A model generated the notes under the pieces. It did no database searches, had not been told where the DNA came from, and was given only the letters and a program-made list of their open reading frames with translations. A stretch of DNA of 64,000 nucleotides from JAEUHM01 sp964538625 (GTDB taxonomy: Bacteria; Verrucomicrobiota; Verrucomicrobiia; Verrucomicrobiales; Verrucomicrobiaceae). The stretch spans positions 3,030-67,029 of the forward strand of contig CAZIGH010000028.1 in assembly GCA_964538625.1 (NCBI GenBank), in the 5' to 3' direction. Made by a program: the position numbers and the translations under genes. Shown piece by piece: positions 17,536-26,700 of this stretch (positions are counted from its first letter, which is position 1; each line of letters opens with the position of its first letter).

Positions 17536-18273
17536 TCAGGGAACCAGCTCGGTGTAGCCAAGAGCGGCCAGAGCGCCGCGAACGAGAGTCTCACCATAAG
17601 CCAGCGTGCCAGAACCGGCATCGTTGTTGGCTCTCGTGGAGAGCCTGCGATCCAGCACCACACTACCGCGCACGGTGCTTGCACCCGCACCACGCTCAAG
17701 GACGCCAGTGTCTTCAAACTGCTCCACCGCGTCACCAAGGATGCTGATGGTGGTGGGAACAGTCAGCGTCACTGCTCCGAGCTTCACCGGACCAGCCTTG
17801 CCCGTTTCGGCCTGGCTAAAGTACCAGGTGGAGAAATAGTCCGGCACTCCATCACCAGCAGGTGAAGAGCCGCTGGCATCCGGGAAGAAGTCAAACCCAG
17901 GCTCCACGCCATTCCCGTAGTCTGCCTCGGCCTGACCGGCCTGACCAGCACCACGATACCAGAGGAAGGTACCCGTGACTTTTAGTGGCATGACGGTGTA
18001 GCCAATCGTGTTCTCCACGGAGCCGACCTCAAACTTTTTGCCCTGCGGAATGAGGCGAATGACCTTGCGCTGCTTGGCAGTGAGATCGATGACTTCAAAG
18101 AACTCGTCCTTGTTCGAGGTCTTGGAGGGCTTCAGTCCCACGGGCGGCGTGGTGCTCTCTGAGTTGTAGTTACCAGCCACGGTTTCTGTCCGTTTGAAGA
18201 TGACAATATCGTTGGCGCTGGCGGAGGCCATGCCGAGCCCGAGACAGGCGAAAAGGACGAGCGTAGCTTTCAT
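17536..18273 (-). CDS. Secreted protein of unknown function
   Basis: A 245-aa protein with a signal peptide (MKATLVLFACLGLGMASASA). Its mature region is rich in strands and Gly/Asp/Ser turns, including YGNGVEPGFDFFPDASG and a TRANNDAGSGTLAYGETL segment near the C-terminus. I do not recognise a family. The ATG at 18273 starts the signal peptide; the longer frame to 18429 overlaps the upstream gene. Its stop is 3 bases from the start of the HEAT lipoprotein gene, so the two are probably one transcription unit. Confidence 0.7.
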   Translation of the reverse strand: MKATLVLFACLGLGMASASANDIVIFKRTETVAGNYNSESTTPPVGLKPSKTSNKDEFFEVIDLTAKQRKVIRLIPQGKKFEVGSVENTIGYTVMPLKVTGTFLWYRGAGQAGQAEADYGNGVEPGFDFFPDASGSSPAGDGVPDYFSTWYFSQAETGKAGPVKLGAVTLTVPTTISILGDAVEQFEDTGVLERGAGASTVRGSVVLDRRLSTRANNDAGSGTLAYGETLVRGALAALGYTELVP

Positions 18274-18406
18274 GAGGCGTATGGGTCGAATGCGGTGTTG
18301 AGTAATGGAGTCGTTTATTGGATGGGGCTTACTGCGTGTCACAGCGCCGTCCCCGCCTTTACAGATTGAGCCGCATCCCCTCAACTTCGTGAGGGTTACG
18401 ATACGG

Positions 18407-19489
18407 TCACATGCCATCCTCGTCAGCAAGTTGGGCGGGCGGAGCCAGCACTGGATACTTGATAGGATCGTACTCTGGTGCAGGTGCAGGTGCAGCCAGA
18501 TACTCCGGAGGGGGAGGAGGAAGAGAAGCCGCAGGAGCCACGGCCATTTCAGGATACTTCTGTAGCCAACCGTTCAAGCGCTCTTCCAGCCCGGGCAATG
18601 CCATGGCTTCAGGGAAACGCCGCACAAGTGTGAGATAGTAAATCGCGGCCGCTTTGTCCTTGCCCTGCTTGTCATAAAACTCTGCCAGCCGCTGCAGTTC
18701 CCGCATTTCAGCACTGCGTATCTCAATAAGGCTGCCATTCGCCTGCGCCGCCTTGGAGCTGTCAGGAAACTTGGCGATGAAATACAGCAGGGAGGTCTCC
18801 GCGCGCTCTCGGGCTTGAGGCGCGTCTCCCCGCATTCGCTTCCATGCCTTGTAATCAATGTAGGCGATCTGGTAAGCGGCATCATCTGCCAGTTCATGCC
18901 CCTTGTGGTTCTCCGCAAAGCTCTCATGCTGCCGCCGTGCCTCCTCCGTCTTGCCCTCCTTCTCCAGTGCCACGCCCAGCAGATACTGCGCCTCTGCCAC
19001 GCGCTCCCAGTGGGGTCCGTTCCGGATGATAATGCGCAGCATCTCAGACACCGTTTCTTTTTTCAGGAGCTGCTTGGGCTTCAAGGCATCTGGGTGCCGC
19101 TGCAAATCTTCGTAGCGCACCAACACCTTTTTCGCGAGACGAAACTGCATATCCAGCGCGGCCTCAAAATAGTCTGGGAAGTGATCTATCAGCAGCTGAC
19201 AGGCATCAAACGCGTCGGCGTTTTGATGATTGTCCCCATACAGCTTGGCTATCTCCCATTGCGCTGCACCAGCCCAGCGTGAGCGCGGGTAGTTTCGCAC
19301 CAGACTCTCGAGAGTCTCCACGGCATTTCCCGGCGCTCCGCGCAAGGCATAGCGCTGCGCCTTGGCGAACAACTCTGCGGCCCGGCGCTCCTGCTCCATC
19401 TGCAGCCGCTCGGCACCCGTGAGGGCGAAGAGCTGGCTGCTGCCGACGGCGAGAAACACGGTCAGGAACCACCGGCACAGCTGGTTCAT
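18407..19489 (-). CDS. Exported TPR protein, BamD/YbgF-like
   Basis: A 360-aa protein with a signal peptide (MNQLCRWFLTVFLAVGSSQLFA). TPR-type helix pairs follow: YALRGAPGNAVETLESLV with NYPRSRWAGAAQWEIAKLY is the BamD/YbgF-like tandem, then ADAFDACQLLIDHFPDY, VAEAQYLLGVALEKEGKT and DKAAAIYYLTLVRRFPEA. The C-terminus is a proline-rich tail (residues about 318-350). BamD is a lipoprotein of outer-membrane beta-barrel assembly; here the lipobox Cys is not evident, so the assignment is to the domain type only. It is near two beta-barrel genes on the same strand. Confidence 0.75.
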   Translation of the reverse strand: MNQLCRWFLTVFLAVGSSQLFALTGAERLQMEQERRAAELFAKAQRYALRGAPGNAVETLESLVRNYPRSRWAGAAQWEIAKLYGDNHQNADAFDACQLLIDHFPDYFEAALDMQFRLAKKVLVRYEDLQRHPDALKPKQLLKKETVSEMLRIIIRNGPHWERVAEAQYLLGVALEKEGKTEEARRQHESFAENHKGHELADDAAYQIAYIDYKAWKRMRGDAPQARERAETSLLYFIAKFPDSSKAAQANGSLIEIRSAEMRELQRLAEFYDKQGKDKAAAIYYLTLVRRFPEAMALPGLEERLNGWLQKYPEMAVAPAASLPPPPPEYLAAPAPAPEYDPIKYPVLAPPAQLADEDGM

Positions 19490-19508
19490 GAGTCAGCGGG
19501 CGTGAGCT

Positions 19509-19982
19509 TTACTGAACCGCTGGCGGCGGAGGTGGCTGGGGCAGCAGACTGCTGGGGATCTCGCTCTCCGGGATGCCACCCATCATGCTGCCAGGTTTGT
19601 AGATGGCACTGATCTGTGGCTTGGTCTGACGTCCATAGGTGACAGTCCCGAGCGTGGCCCATACCGTCATGCGATTCATGGGATTGGGCACTTCCACTTC
19701 CGCTCCGGGATACAGGTTCTCTACCAGCCCTGAGTTTGGACCCTCAGCATCTACATGGGGCACACCTGCCTCGTCGGAGATGGTGTAGTCGAAGCTCATC
19801 ACTTCCTTGCCCACATTGCGGAACTTCACGCTGTACTCGACCTTTTCTTCGTCGATGACCTTGCTCACCACGTAGAGAGCGACCGGATGATTTTTGAACT
19901 CGACCCGCTTCGTGGTGTAAACCTCGCAACTGGCAAGTGAGAGTGAGAGCAGGGCGGCGATGACTGAAAGTGCGCGACGCAT
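19509..19982 (-). CDS. Small lipoprotein of unknown function
   Basis: A 157-aa protein starting with a lipoprotein signal (MRRALSVIAALLSLSLASC, lipobox LASC with Cys19). The mature part is an immunoglobulin-like beta domain with EKVEYSVKFRNVGKEV resembling pattern seen in periplasmic Ig-fold domains, and a proline-rich C-terminus (LLPQPPPPPAVQ). Family unknown. I chose the ATG at 19982 because the lipobox signal begins there rather than at 20027. It sits between the TPR gene and the beta-barrel genes, with short gaps. Confidence 0.7.
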   Translation of the reverse strand: MRRALSVIAALLSLSLASCEVYTTKRVEFKNHPVALYVVSKVIDEEKVEYSVKFRNVGKEVMSFDYTISDEAGVPHVDAEGPNSGLVENLYPGAEVEVPNPMNRMTVWATLGTVTYGRQTKPQISAIYKPGSMMGGIPESEIPSSLLPQPPPPPAVQ

Positions 19983-20023
19983 GATGGGAGAGGATGGCTG
20001 ACCGTTGTTCGCTGGAGTTTGCA

Positions 20024-20728
20024 TCAATACTGGAACTTCATGCCGATCAGATACTCGGAGAAGTCAGCACCGCCCACCTCGCCGCCGCCGAGGTCGTAAA
20101 GGCTCAGATACTTGTATTCGCCGTAGATGGAGAAGGCTTCCGTGAAAGCATATTCAACGCCGCCGAAGACCTGATAGCCAAAGGAGATTTGACCGCCGTC
20201 CTCATCGTTCACACGGCGTCCGTGGCGAATGTATTCCAAACGCTGAAGCCGTGCATAAGCCATGCCGGCACCTGCTCCAATGTAAGGCTTCACCTTGCGC
20301 CAGAAGTCAGAGGAGGACTCGCCAAGGTGGTTCTCCATGTCGAGCGCCAGAACGACGTTGCCGAACGCATTGAAGCTCTGAAAGCTGCCCTTGTAACTGT
20401 TCTTGGAGCTGCGCTGAAGGTTGATGTCATTCGTCAGGTAACCCAGTTCCAGCTCCACGGAGGGACGAATCGGAATCGGGGTAGCGAAGGTGTAGCCGAA
20501 ACGGACGCCGGCGCTCCAGCCCGTCGCATCCTGAAGGGAATGACCGGCCAGCTTGGAAGTGGTAGCTACACTCTGCACCGTGTTGGCACCGGCGTATGCG
20601 CTCACATACGCACCGTGGAGGCGCGTGGCTTTGGCGGTGCTAACCGTGTCAAAATACACTTCCGCAGCGCTGGCGGAAGAACCGGCGGCTGCAAGGACGA
20701 AGGTGGCGAGGAGATGGCGGGGGTTCAT
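20024..20728 (-). CDS. Outer-membrane beta-barrel protein 1
   Basis: A 234-aa OmpA/OprF-type or opacity-type 8-stranded barrel. A signal peptide (LLATFVLAAAGSSASAA) precedes amphipathic strands such as WSAGVRFGYTF, PSVELELGYLT, VKPYIGAGAGMAYA, FGYQVFGGVEYAF and SIYGEYKYLSL, and the chain ends in an aromatic residue (LIGMKFQY), the usual C-terminal barrel signal. The paralogue immediately upstream has the same layout. Exact function (porin, adhesion, structural) unknown. Confidence 0.85.
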   Translation of the reverse strand: MNPRHLLATFVLAAAGSSASAAEVYFDTVSTAKATRLHGAYVSAYAGANTVQSVATTSKLAGHSLQDATGWSAGVRFGYTFATPIPIRPSVELELGYLTNDINLQRSSKNSYKGSFQSFNAFGNVVLALDMENHLGESSSDFWRKVKPYIGAGAGMAYARLQRLEYIRHGRRVNDEDGGQISFGYQVFGGVEYAFTEAFSIYGEYKYLSLYDLGGGEVGGADFSEYLIGMKFQY

Positions 20729-20754
20729 AGAGTAGAGAAAGTTGGAGACTGGGA

Positions 20755-21585
20755 TTAGTAGCGGTAACGGAAGCCGAGCGCGTAGCCCTTGGTGGAGAAG
20801 TCCTCCAGCTCATCAAGCTCGCCGAGATGGAACTCCCGATATTCGGCATACAGGCAATACTTGTCCTTCCAGGTGTATTCGATGCCAGCATACCACTGCC
20901 AGGCATTCACAAAGTCATCCATGGCAAAGGGAACCGTGGAGGAAGTGGCCGTCGTCGTTGCAGCAGGCGCGCTGCCCGAAGGCGTACCCAAGGCGGAAGG
21001 CTCCGCCACGGTGGGAGCCGCCATGGACTGAGCCTTGGACGTAGTCACTGTGTTGCGGAACCAGAGCTGCCCACCCCCTATGCCGCCTCCCACGTAAGGA
21101 CGCAGGCCGCTCACGAACTTGCCCAGCCGTGCGCGGTAGCGATACAGATCAAGCGCCAGCGAGCCGTTCACCATGAAGAACACGGCATTCATGTCCGTCT
21201 TGAAGCTGTGCAGCCCGTTGTCATACATGCGGGCGATGTCTTCCTCCGAAGCCTTACCGCCCAGCTCGCCACTGTAAAAACTGCCTTCGAACTCGACTGA
21301 GGCCTGCAAGGGCCAGCGCTTCGCCTTCCAACTCTTACCCACCTCGATGCCGTAGGTGCTCCCATTGTCGAAGTCCGACAGCTTGAATGGCAGTCCGCCA
21401 ACGGTCAGCTTGCCGGTCTGGCTGTCCGTTCCTCCGCCAAAGAAGCCTACGTAAGGTCCGTATTTTCGCTTCGTGCCCTCCCCTTCCCGGAGATTGCTCA
21501 GAGACTTCAACTCGATCTCTGCGGCGGCGTTGGCCGCGAAAAGCAAAGCGAGTAGGGCGGTGGAAAGAGAGGTGTGGAGAGTCAC
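20755..21585 (-). CDS. Outer-membrane beta-barrel protein 2
   Basis: A 276-aa paralogue of the downstream barrel. The signal peptide is TSLSTALLALLFAANAAA. Barrel strands include GPYVGFFGGG, ASVEFEGSFYSGEL, GLRPYVGGGIGGGQLWF and YAGIEYTWKDKYCLYAEYREFHLGE, with an aromatic C-terminus (GFRYRY). A low-complexity Ala/Thr/Pro loop lies near residues 195-225. The start is a GTG at 21585, where the leader begins; the frame is open to 21813 but would overlap the divergent gene. It faces the pseudoprotease gene across a 126-bp region containing a perfect inverted repeat. Confidence 0.83.
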   Translation of the reverse strand: MTLHTSLSTALLALLFAANAAAEIELKSLSNLREGEGTKRKYGPYVGFFGGGTDSQTGKLTVGGLPFKLSDFDNGSTYGIEVGKSWKAKRWPLQASVEFEGSFYSGELGGKASEEDIARMYDNGLHSFKTDMNAVFFMVNGSLALDLYRYRARLGKFVSGLRPYVGGGIGGGQLWFRNTVTTSKAQSMAAPTVAEPSALGTPSGSAPAATTTATSSTVPFAMDDFVNAWQWYAGIEYTWKDKYCLYAEYREFHLGELDELEDFSTKGYALGFRYRY

Positions 21586-21669
21586 GCGGGCGAAAGTTGA
21601 GGGGAGAGTGATGACGCCCCGACTTGACCGGGACCGGCACGCACGACAAGACGGCTTCTGTGAATGTTC

Positions 21670-21699
21670 TGTCACAGTAAACCACGTGCCACTGTGACA
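21670..21699. promoter_or_regulatory. Perfect 9-bp inverted repeat between divergent genes
   Basis: TGTCACAGT at 21670-21678 is matched by ACTGTGACA at 21691-21699 with a 12-base spacer. Further CTGTGA half-sites flank it (around 21658 and 21703). It lies 12 bp before the ATG at 21712 and about 85 bp from the divergent GTG. It could be an operator or an mRNA hairpin. Confidence 0.45.
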
Positions 21700-21711
21700 A
21701 AGCTGTGAACC

Positions 21712-23373
21712 ATGGTCGCCATGAGTTTCCCAAGCGCCCTCGTACTGCTCGCTCTGCTGGCGGCAGGCACGTGCTTTGCCCAGAATCCGCCCCCGCCCCC
21801 AGCGCTGCCTCAACCCGGTCGCATGGAGGCGGACAACCCACTTTTTGACTTCAGCCGCAGCGCCGGAGAGCCCAATCCCCTTTTCAACCTGGGTCCGGAC
21901 GGAAGACCGCTGCCACCCGCCCCCATGCCACCGGGCTATCCCGCAGACATGCCAGACCTAGCTCCGCTGCCCCCGGTGGAGCCGGACATGACTCCAGAAG
22001 AACGGCGTCTGCTTGAGCTGGCCATCAAGGTAGCGCCCTCCGTCGTAGCCATCCGCGTCTGGGATGAGTATGGAGACATCCTCTCCAGCGGCGTGGGCTG
22101 TTTCGTCAACGCGTCAGGTCTCATCCTCACGGACGCAGGGCTGCTTCATCCCGATTTTGCCGACCGGATAGACTACATCACCACCACCGCTGCGGACGGC
22201 CGCAACCACCGCGTCATCGGCTGGTATGTGGCCGATCTCAAAAGCGGCGTAGCCCTGCTCCAGAGTGAGGACGCCGGGGTGGAGCCGCTCCCGCTGCGCA
22301 CCGGCCTAAACTTTGACAAGCCCATGCCCTGTCACCTCTTCGCCGTGAGTGAACGCCGCGGCCTTGTTCTCGCCGATGCACGAATCGAAAAGGATGAGTC
22401 CCTGGCCGGACAGGGCTGGCTGAACGTGCGAGGAGACGAGTCCCCTGGCGCTCCCGGCTCCCCCATCATCGACGAGCAAGGCCGTGTCATCGCCGTCGTG
22501 GGTATGCAAGTGCCGCTGAAGTCGTGGATGAACTTCGCCCTCCCCAGTGACATGGCGGCTTATGAATCTCAGCGCCGACTGGGCGATCCGAAGTCCCTCT
22601 CACTGCTGCCGAAAGAACCCAAACTCAAGGACGTCACCCAGGACGCTGCCTTCCTGGCCGCATGGCAGGCCCTTACCGAAAAGAAAATCATGAACGCCAC
22701 CCGCAGGCTCATCGCCCTCACTCAAAAGTACCCTCGCAGTGCAGAGTGCTGGACACTGCTTGGCCTCAGCTGCAGTCAGCTAGGTGCAGCCGCTGAAGCC
22801 ATCAACTGCCAGCGCAAAGCCGTGGCGCTAGACCCGCGCACCGGTCTCTACTGGCACCAGCTGGCCACCGCTCAACTTCGACGCACCGATGGCAAACCCG
22901 GCACCGACGAGGACCGGGACGCCCTCAAGCAAGCCACCTCCCTGCGTCCCGGTGATCCGCTGACCTGGCTGCTCCTTGGCACCCGCACCCTCCAGGAAAA
23001 AGACTACACCACAGCCGACGATGCCCTGCGCCAGGTCGTGAAACTGGAGCCTTACTACGCCCCGGCCTACTATCTCCTCGCCTACACCCGTTCCCGTTTG
23101 CAAGATTATGTGGGAGCCATGACCGCCGTGGAGCGCTGTCTGCAGCTCGATGACCGCTACGCCGATGCCTGGTTCCTCAAAGGCCTGCTACTCGACCGCG
23201 CCGGTCAGCCCCTCAAATCCATCGACGCCTACAAGGAAGCCACCCGCATCAAACCCACCCATCCTTACGCCTGGCAAAACCTAGCCCGCGCCCACCAGCG
23301 CACCGGCAATCAAACAGCAGCCCGCGTTGCGATGCGCGAGCGGCTGAAGTACCTGGGCGAGAGCACACCCTGA
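21712..23373 (+). CDS. Exported trypsin-fold protein lacking the catalytic triad, with TPRs
   Basis: A 553-aa exported protein. Signal peptide residues 1-24 (cleavage near CFAQ), proline-rich linker 25-95, HtrA-like trypsin fold about 100-285, TPR region about 310-550. The trypsin core is recognisable (VAPSVVAIRVW, GVGCFVNASGLILT, GSPIIDEQGRVIAVVG), but by alignment with HtrA all three catalytic positions are changed: His to Gly143 (LTDAGLL for LTNNHVV), Asp to Gly179 and Ser to Pro248 (GAPGSP for GNSGGP). It is therefore probably a binding scaffold, not a protease. TPR motifs include YWHQLATAQLRR and AWQNLARAHQRTG. The start could be ATG 21712 or 21721. Confidence 0.82.
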   Translation: MVAMSFPSALVLLALLAAGTCFAQNPPPPPALPQPGRMEADNPLFDFSRSAGEPNPLFNLGPDGRPLPPAPMPPGYPADMPDLAPLPPVEPDMTPEERRLLELAIKVAPSVVAIRVWDEYGDILSSGVGCFVNASGLILTDAGLLHPDFADRIDYITTTAADGRNHRVIGWYVADLKSGVALLQSEDAGVEPLPLRTGLNFDKPMPCHLFAVSERRGLVLADARIEKDESLAGQGWLNVRGDESPGAPGSPIIDEQGRVIAVVGMQVPLKSWMNFALPSDMAAYESQRRLGDPKSLSLLPKEPKLKDVTQDAAFLAAWQALTEKKIMNATRRLIALTQKYPRSAECWTLLGLSCSQLGAAAEAINCQRKAVALDPRTGLYWHQLATAQLRRTDGKPGTDEDRDALKQATSLRPGDPLTWLLLGTRTLQEKDYTTADDALRQVVKLEPYYAPAYYLLAYTRSRLQDYVGAMTAVERCLQLDDRYADAWFLKGLLLDRAGQPLKSIDAYKEATRIKPTHPYAWQNLARAHQRTGNQTAARVAMRERLKYLGESTP

Positions 23374-23778
23374 TGCTCAGCACCACCGCCCGCTCATTCC
23401 TCCTCCCGGCTCATGGCAATATAGCCTTTCCTGGGGAGGGTAGTCGCGAAACGGCAAAAAAGTTGGGGCCGAGCGGCTCCCGATTCCGCTCGACCCCGGG
23501 GGTGGCATCAACCCGACATCCTCCGCTTGCGCAGAGGCTTTGGGGTGACAACAACCAATCACTCTCAAGACCAGCTTTGGAAGTTTTCACCCTCCATCGC
23601 TGTATACGTCTCAGACCGCATCAGGGGACGTTTGTTCAATGAAAGTGGAATTTTTTTTCGGCATAAGAACTGCTGAACAACGGACGTGACATTTTTGTCA
23701 GTTTGGGGCGCTTTAGATGGTCGAAAACCAACGTTATCTCCATCCACTCCCGATTCGCCCTGACCTCCTAACTTATCG
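23374..23778. other. 405-bp region with no gene; possible structured leader
   Basis: No credible protein gene on either strand. It contains a strong hairpin (23465-23476 with 23486-23497, 12 bp with one mismatch). On the minus strand the hairpin is followed by a T6 run (A run at 23455-23460), like a minus-strand terminator, yet no minus-strand gene ends here. It also contains a T8 run near 23651-23658 and a TGACA-TTTT-TGTCA inverted repeat at 23687-23700. The region probably holds the promoter and 5' leader of the giant gene. I could not match a known riboswitch. Confidence 0.5.
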
Positions 23779-26700
23779 ATGAAGACCTACTCGCCACTCA
23801 AACCATCGGGACTGCCTCGTCAGTTGTCGCGCCTGCAATCTATCGTTTTTGCGACTCTCTTCTGCTGGGTCGGAGCAGTGCAGGGGCAGCTGAGCATTCC
23901 CAGCATCGGAACACCCGTGACCGAAAACTTTGACAGCATGGGAACCGCTGCCGCCGCCACGCTTCCCACAGGATTCAAAGTCAGCGATGCTGCGGACTCG
24001 ATTAGTTGGACAACGGGCCTTTCCTCCACCAGCCTCGCCTATGGCACAACCGGCACCGGAGTCGTTACTAGCACATCCGGCGGAGGAACGATTAACTGGG
24101 CAAACGGGGTCACCGGAACTGCAACCGATCGCAGCCTGGGCTTTTTGAATACGGGCAGTTTCACCTCAGCCCGATCAGTTATCTTGGCCTTGACCAACAA
24201 CACGGGCACCACCATCGCCGGGCTCAGCATCAACTTTGACTACGAGAAGAGCAGGTCTGGCAGCCGGGCTTTTAACTGGACATTCTTCCATGGAAGCACC
24301 GCTTCACCCGCAACGTCGGCTCCGGCCGGGGACCAAAGTTATCCCGCAGATGCGAACAACACCACTATCTCGAATCCACCGCTGAGCACCAGCAAAAGCG
24401 TCACTCTCACTGGCCTCAGCATTGCCAATGGCTCCACTTACTATTTGCGATGGACGTTCGCCGGTGTTGGAGGTTCGAGCAACGGCCAGGGCATAGGGAT
24501 TGATAACTTGTCCATCACGGCTAGTGCCTCTGGTCCCGTGCCCACCATCGACGTCACTGGCACAGCCACCGCTTTTACCACCACCTATGGCACCGCCTCT
24601 GCCTCGCAGTCCTTCACCGTCACAGGTACGGATCTGACTGCCGACATCACCGCCACCGCACCTGCGGGGTTTGAAGTCTCCACGGACAACATCGCATTCG
24701 GCGGCACCGCCACGTTTGCCGAGTCTGGCGGCTCTGCTAGCGGCACTCTCTACGTCCGTTTGAAGGCAGATGCGCCCGTCACCGGCACTTACAACGCCGT
24801 CAACGTGGCGCTCACCAGCACCGGTGCCACCACCAAAAACGTCACCACCACCGCCACCGGCAACAGCGTAGCTGCCAAGGCACTCACCATCACTGGCCTC
24901 ACCGGCAGCAACAAAGTGTATAACGGAAACACCACCGCCAGCTTCACTGGCACTCCGGAATACGCGGGCCTGGAGAACAGCGAAACCTTTACTGTCACCG
25001 GCACTGGCACCGCCACCTTTGCCGACGCTGCCGTTGGCACGGGCAAGACAATCACCGTCACCGGTTTCACCCCGCCTAGCAGCAACTATACCCTTACGCA
25101 GCCCACCCTCACCGCCGACATCACGCCCGCACCGCTCACCATCACAGCGGATGATGTGGTCAAGACCTTCGGTGACACTCTCACCGGCGGCCCTGGCTCT
25201 ACTGCCTTCACCACCTCCGCACTGGTAGGGTCTGAAACCGTCGGCACCGTCACGATCACTTACGGCGCAGGTGCGGATGCCATGGATCCCCCGGGTCTTT
25301 ATGTTGGTTCCGTCACACCTTCCGCCGCTACAGGAGGCACTTTCACCGCTTCCAACTATGACATCACTTATGAAGCAGGGGATCTCACCGTCAGCAACAC
25401 ACCCGTCATCAACCTTACTGGCACCTTGGGTGCGGTGAACACGACTTACGGCACGCCATCAGCCACGCCGACCAGCTTCACCGCTTCCGGCAGTGCGCTT
25501 ACCGGCAACCTCACCGTCACCCCACCCGCCGGTTTTGAAGTGTCCACCAGCATCAGCAGCGGCTACGCCACCAGCATCACCCTTACGCCCACGTCTGGCA
25601 GTGTGCCTGCCACCACCATTTACGTCCGGCTCTCCGCCACCACGCCGTTCGGCACCTACTCCGGAGACGTCACCGTATCCGGCGGTGGAGCTGACCCGAA
25701 GACCATCGCCACCACCGCGAGCAGCGTCTCCAAGAAAGCCCTCACCATCACCGGCGTCAGCGCGGAGAACAAAGTGTACGATGGCGGCACTTCGGCCACT
25801 CTCACCGGCACACCCACACTGGTAGGCGTGGAAGCACCGGACGTGGGCAATGTCAGCGTTTCCGGCACGCCCACCGCCACCTTCGCCACCAGCGGAGTGG
25901 CAAGCGGCATCGCGGTAACCGTGGCAGGCTACACCCTCACCGGCAGTGCAGAGGCCAACTACACCCTCACTCAACCCACCGGCCTCACGGCCAACATCAC
26001 CCAGGCTCCTCTCACCATCTCCGGTGCCGCAGTCACCACACGTCCCTATGACACCACCACCGCCGCCGTCATCACCGGCACGCTCAGCGGCGTCATAGGC
26101 ATGGATGACGTCACCCTAAACGGCACTGGCACCTTCGCAGACCCCAACGCAGGCACCGGCATCCCCGTCACTTCCACCAGCACTCTTGCAGGCGCTGCCG
26201 CCGGCAACTACTCGCTCACCCAGCCGACCGGCCTCACTGGGGAAATCACCAAGGCCAGCCAGACCATCACCTTCCCCACCCTGCCGGTGAAGACCACGGC
26301 GGATGCCCCCTTCGCCCTCACTGCCACCGCCTCCTCCGGGCTGCCAGTGAGTTACAGCAGCACCGTGCTGGCCGTGGCCACCGTGGCAGGCAGCACCGTG
26401 ACCCTAGGAGGAGAAGGCGTCACCCAGATCGTCGCCACCCAGGCGGGCGACAGCAACTACCATGCGGCCAGCTCCGTCTCCCGTGCGCTCGTGGTGACTC
26501 CTGCTGGAGCACCGAATGCCATCTATCTCACCGGAAACGGCACCTACGCTGAGAACTTCAACTCCATGGGAACGGGCACGCCCACCTACCCCACGGGCTG
26601 GACCGGCTACAAGGTAGCAGGCTCAGGCACGCTCGCCATCGGAGCCACCATCACCAGCGCCACCACCCCTGCCTTCACCACCAACAACGGCTCCGGCACT

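Noticed and set aside
23565..23747. Short minus-strand frame in the 405-bp leader
   Set aside because: 60 residues, no recognisable domain, and it lies within structured leader DNA.
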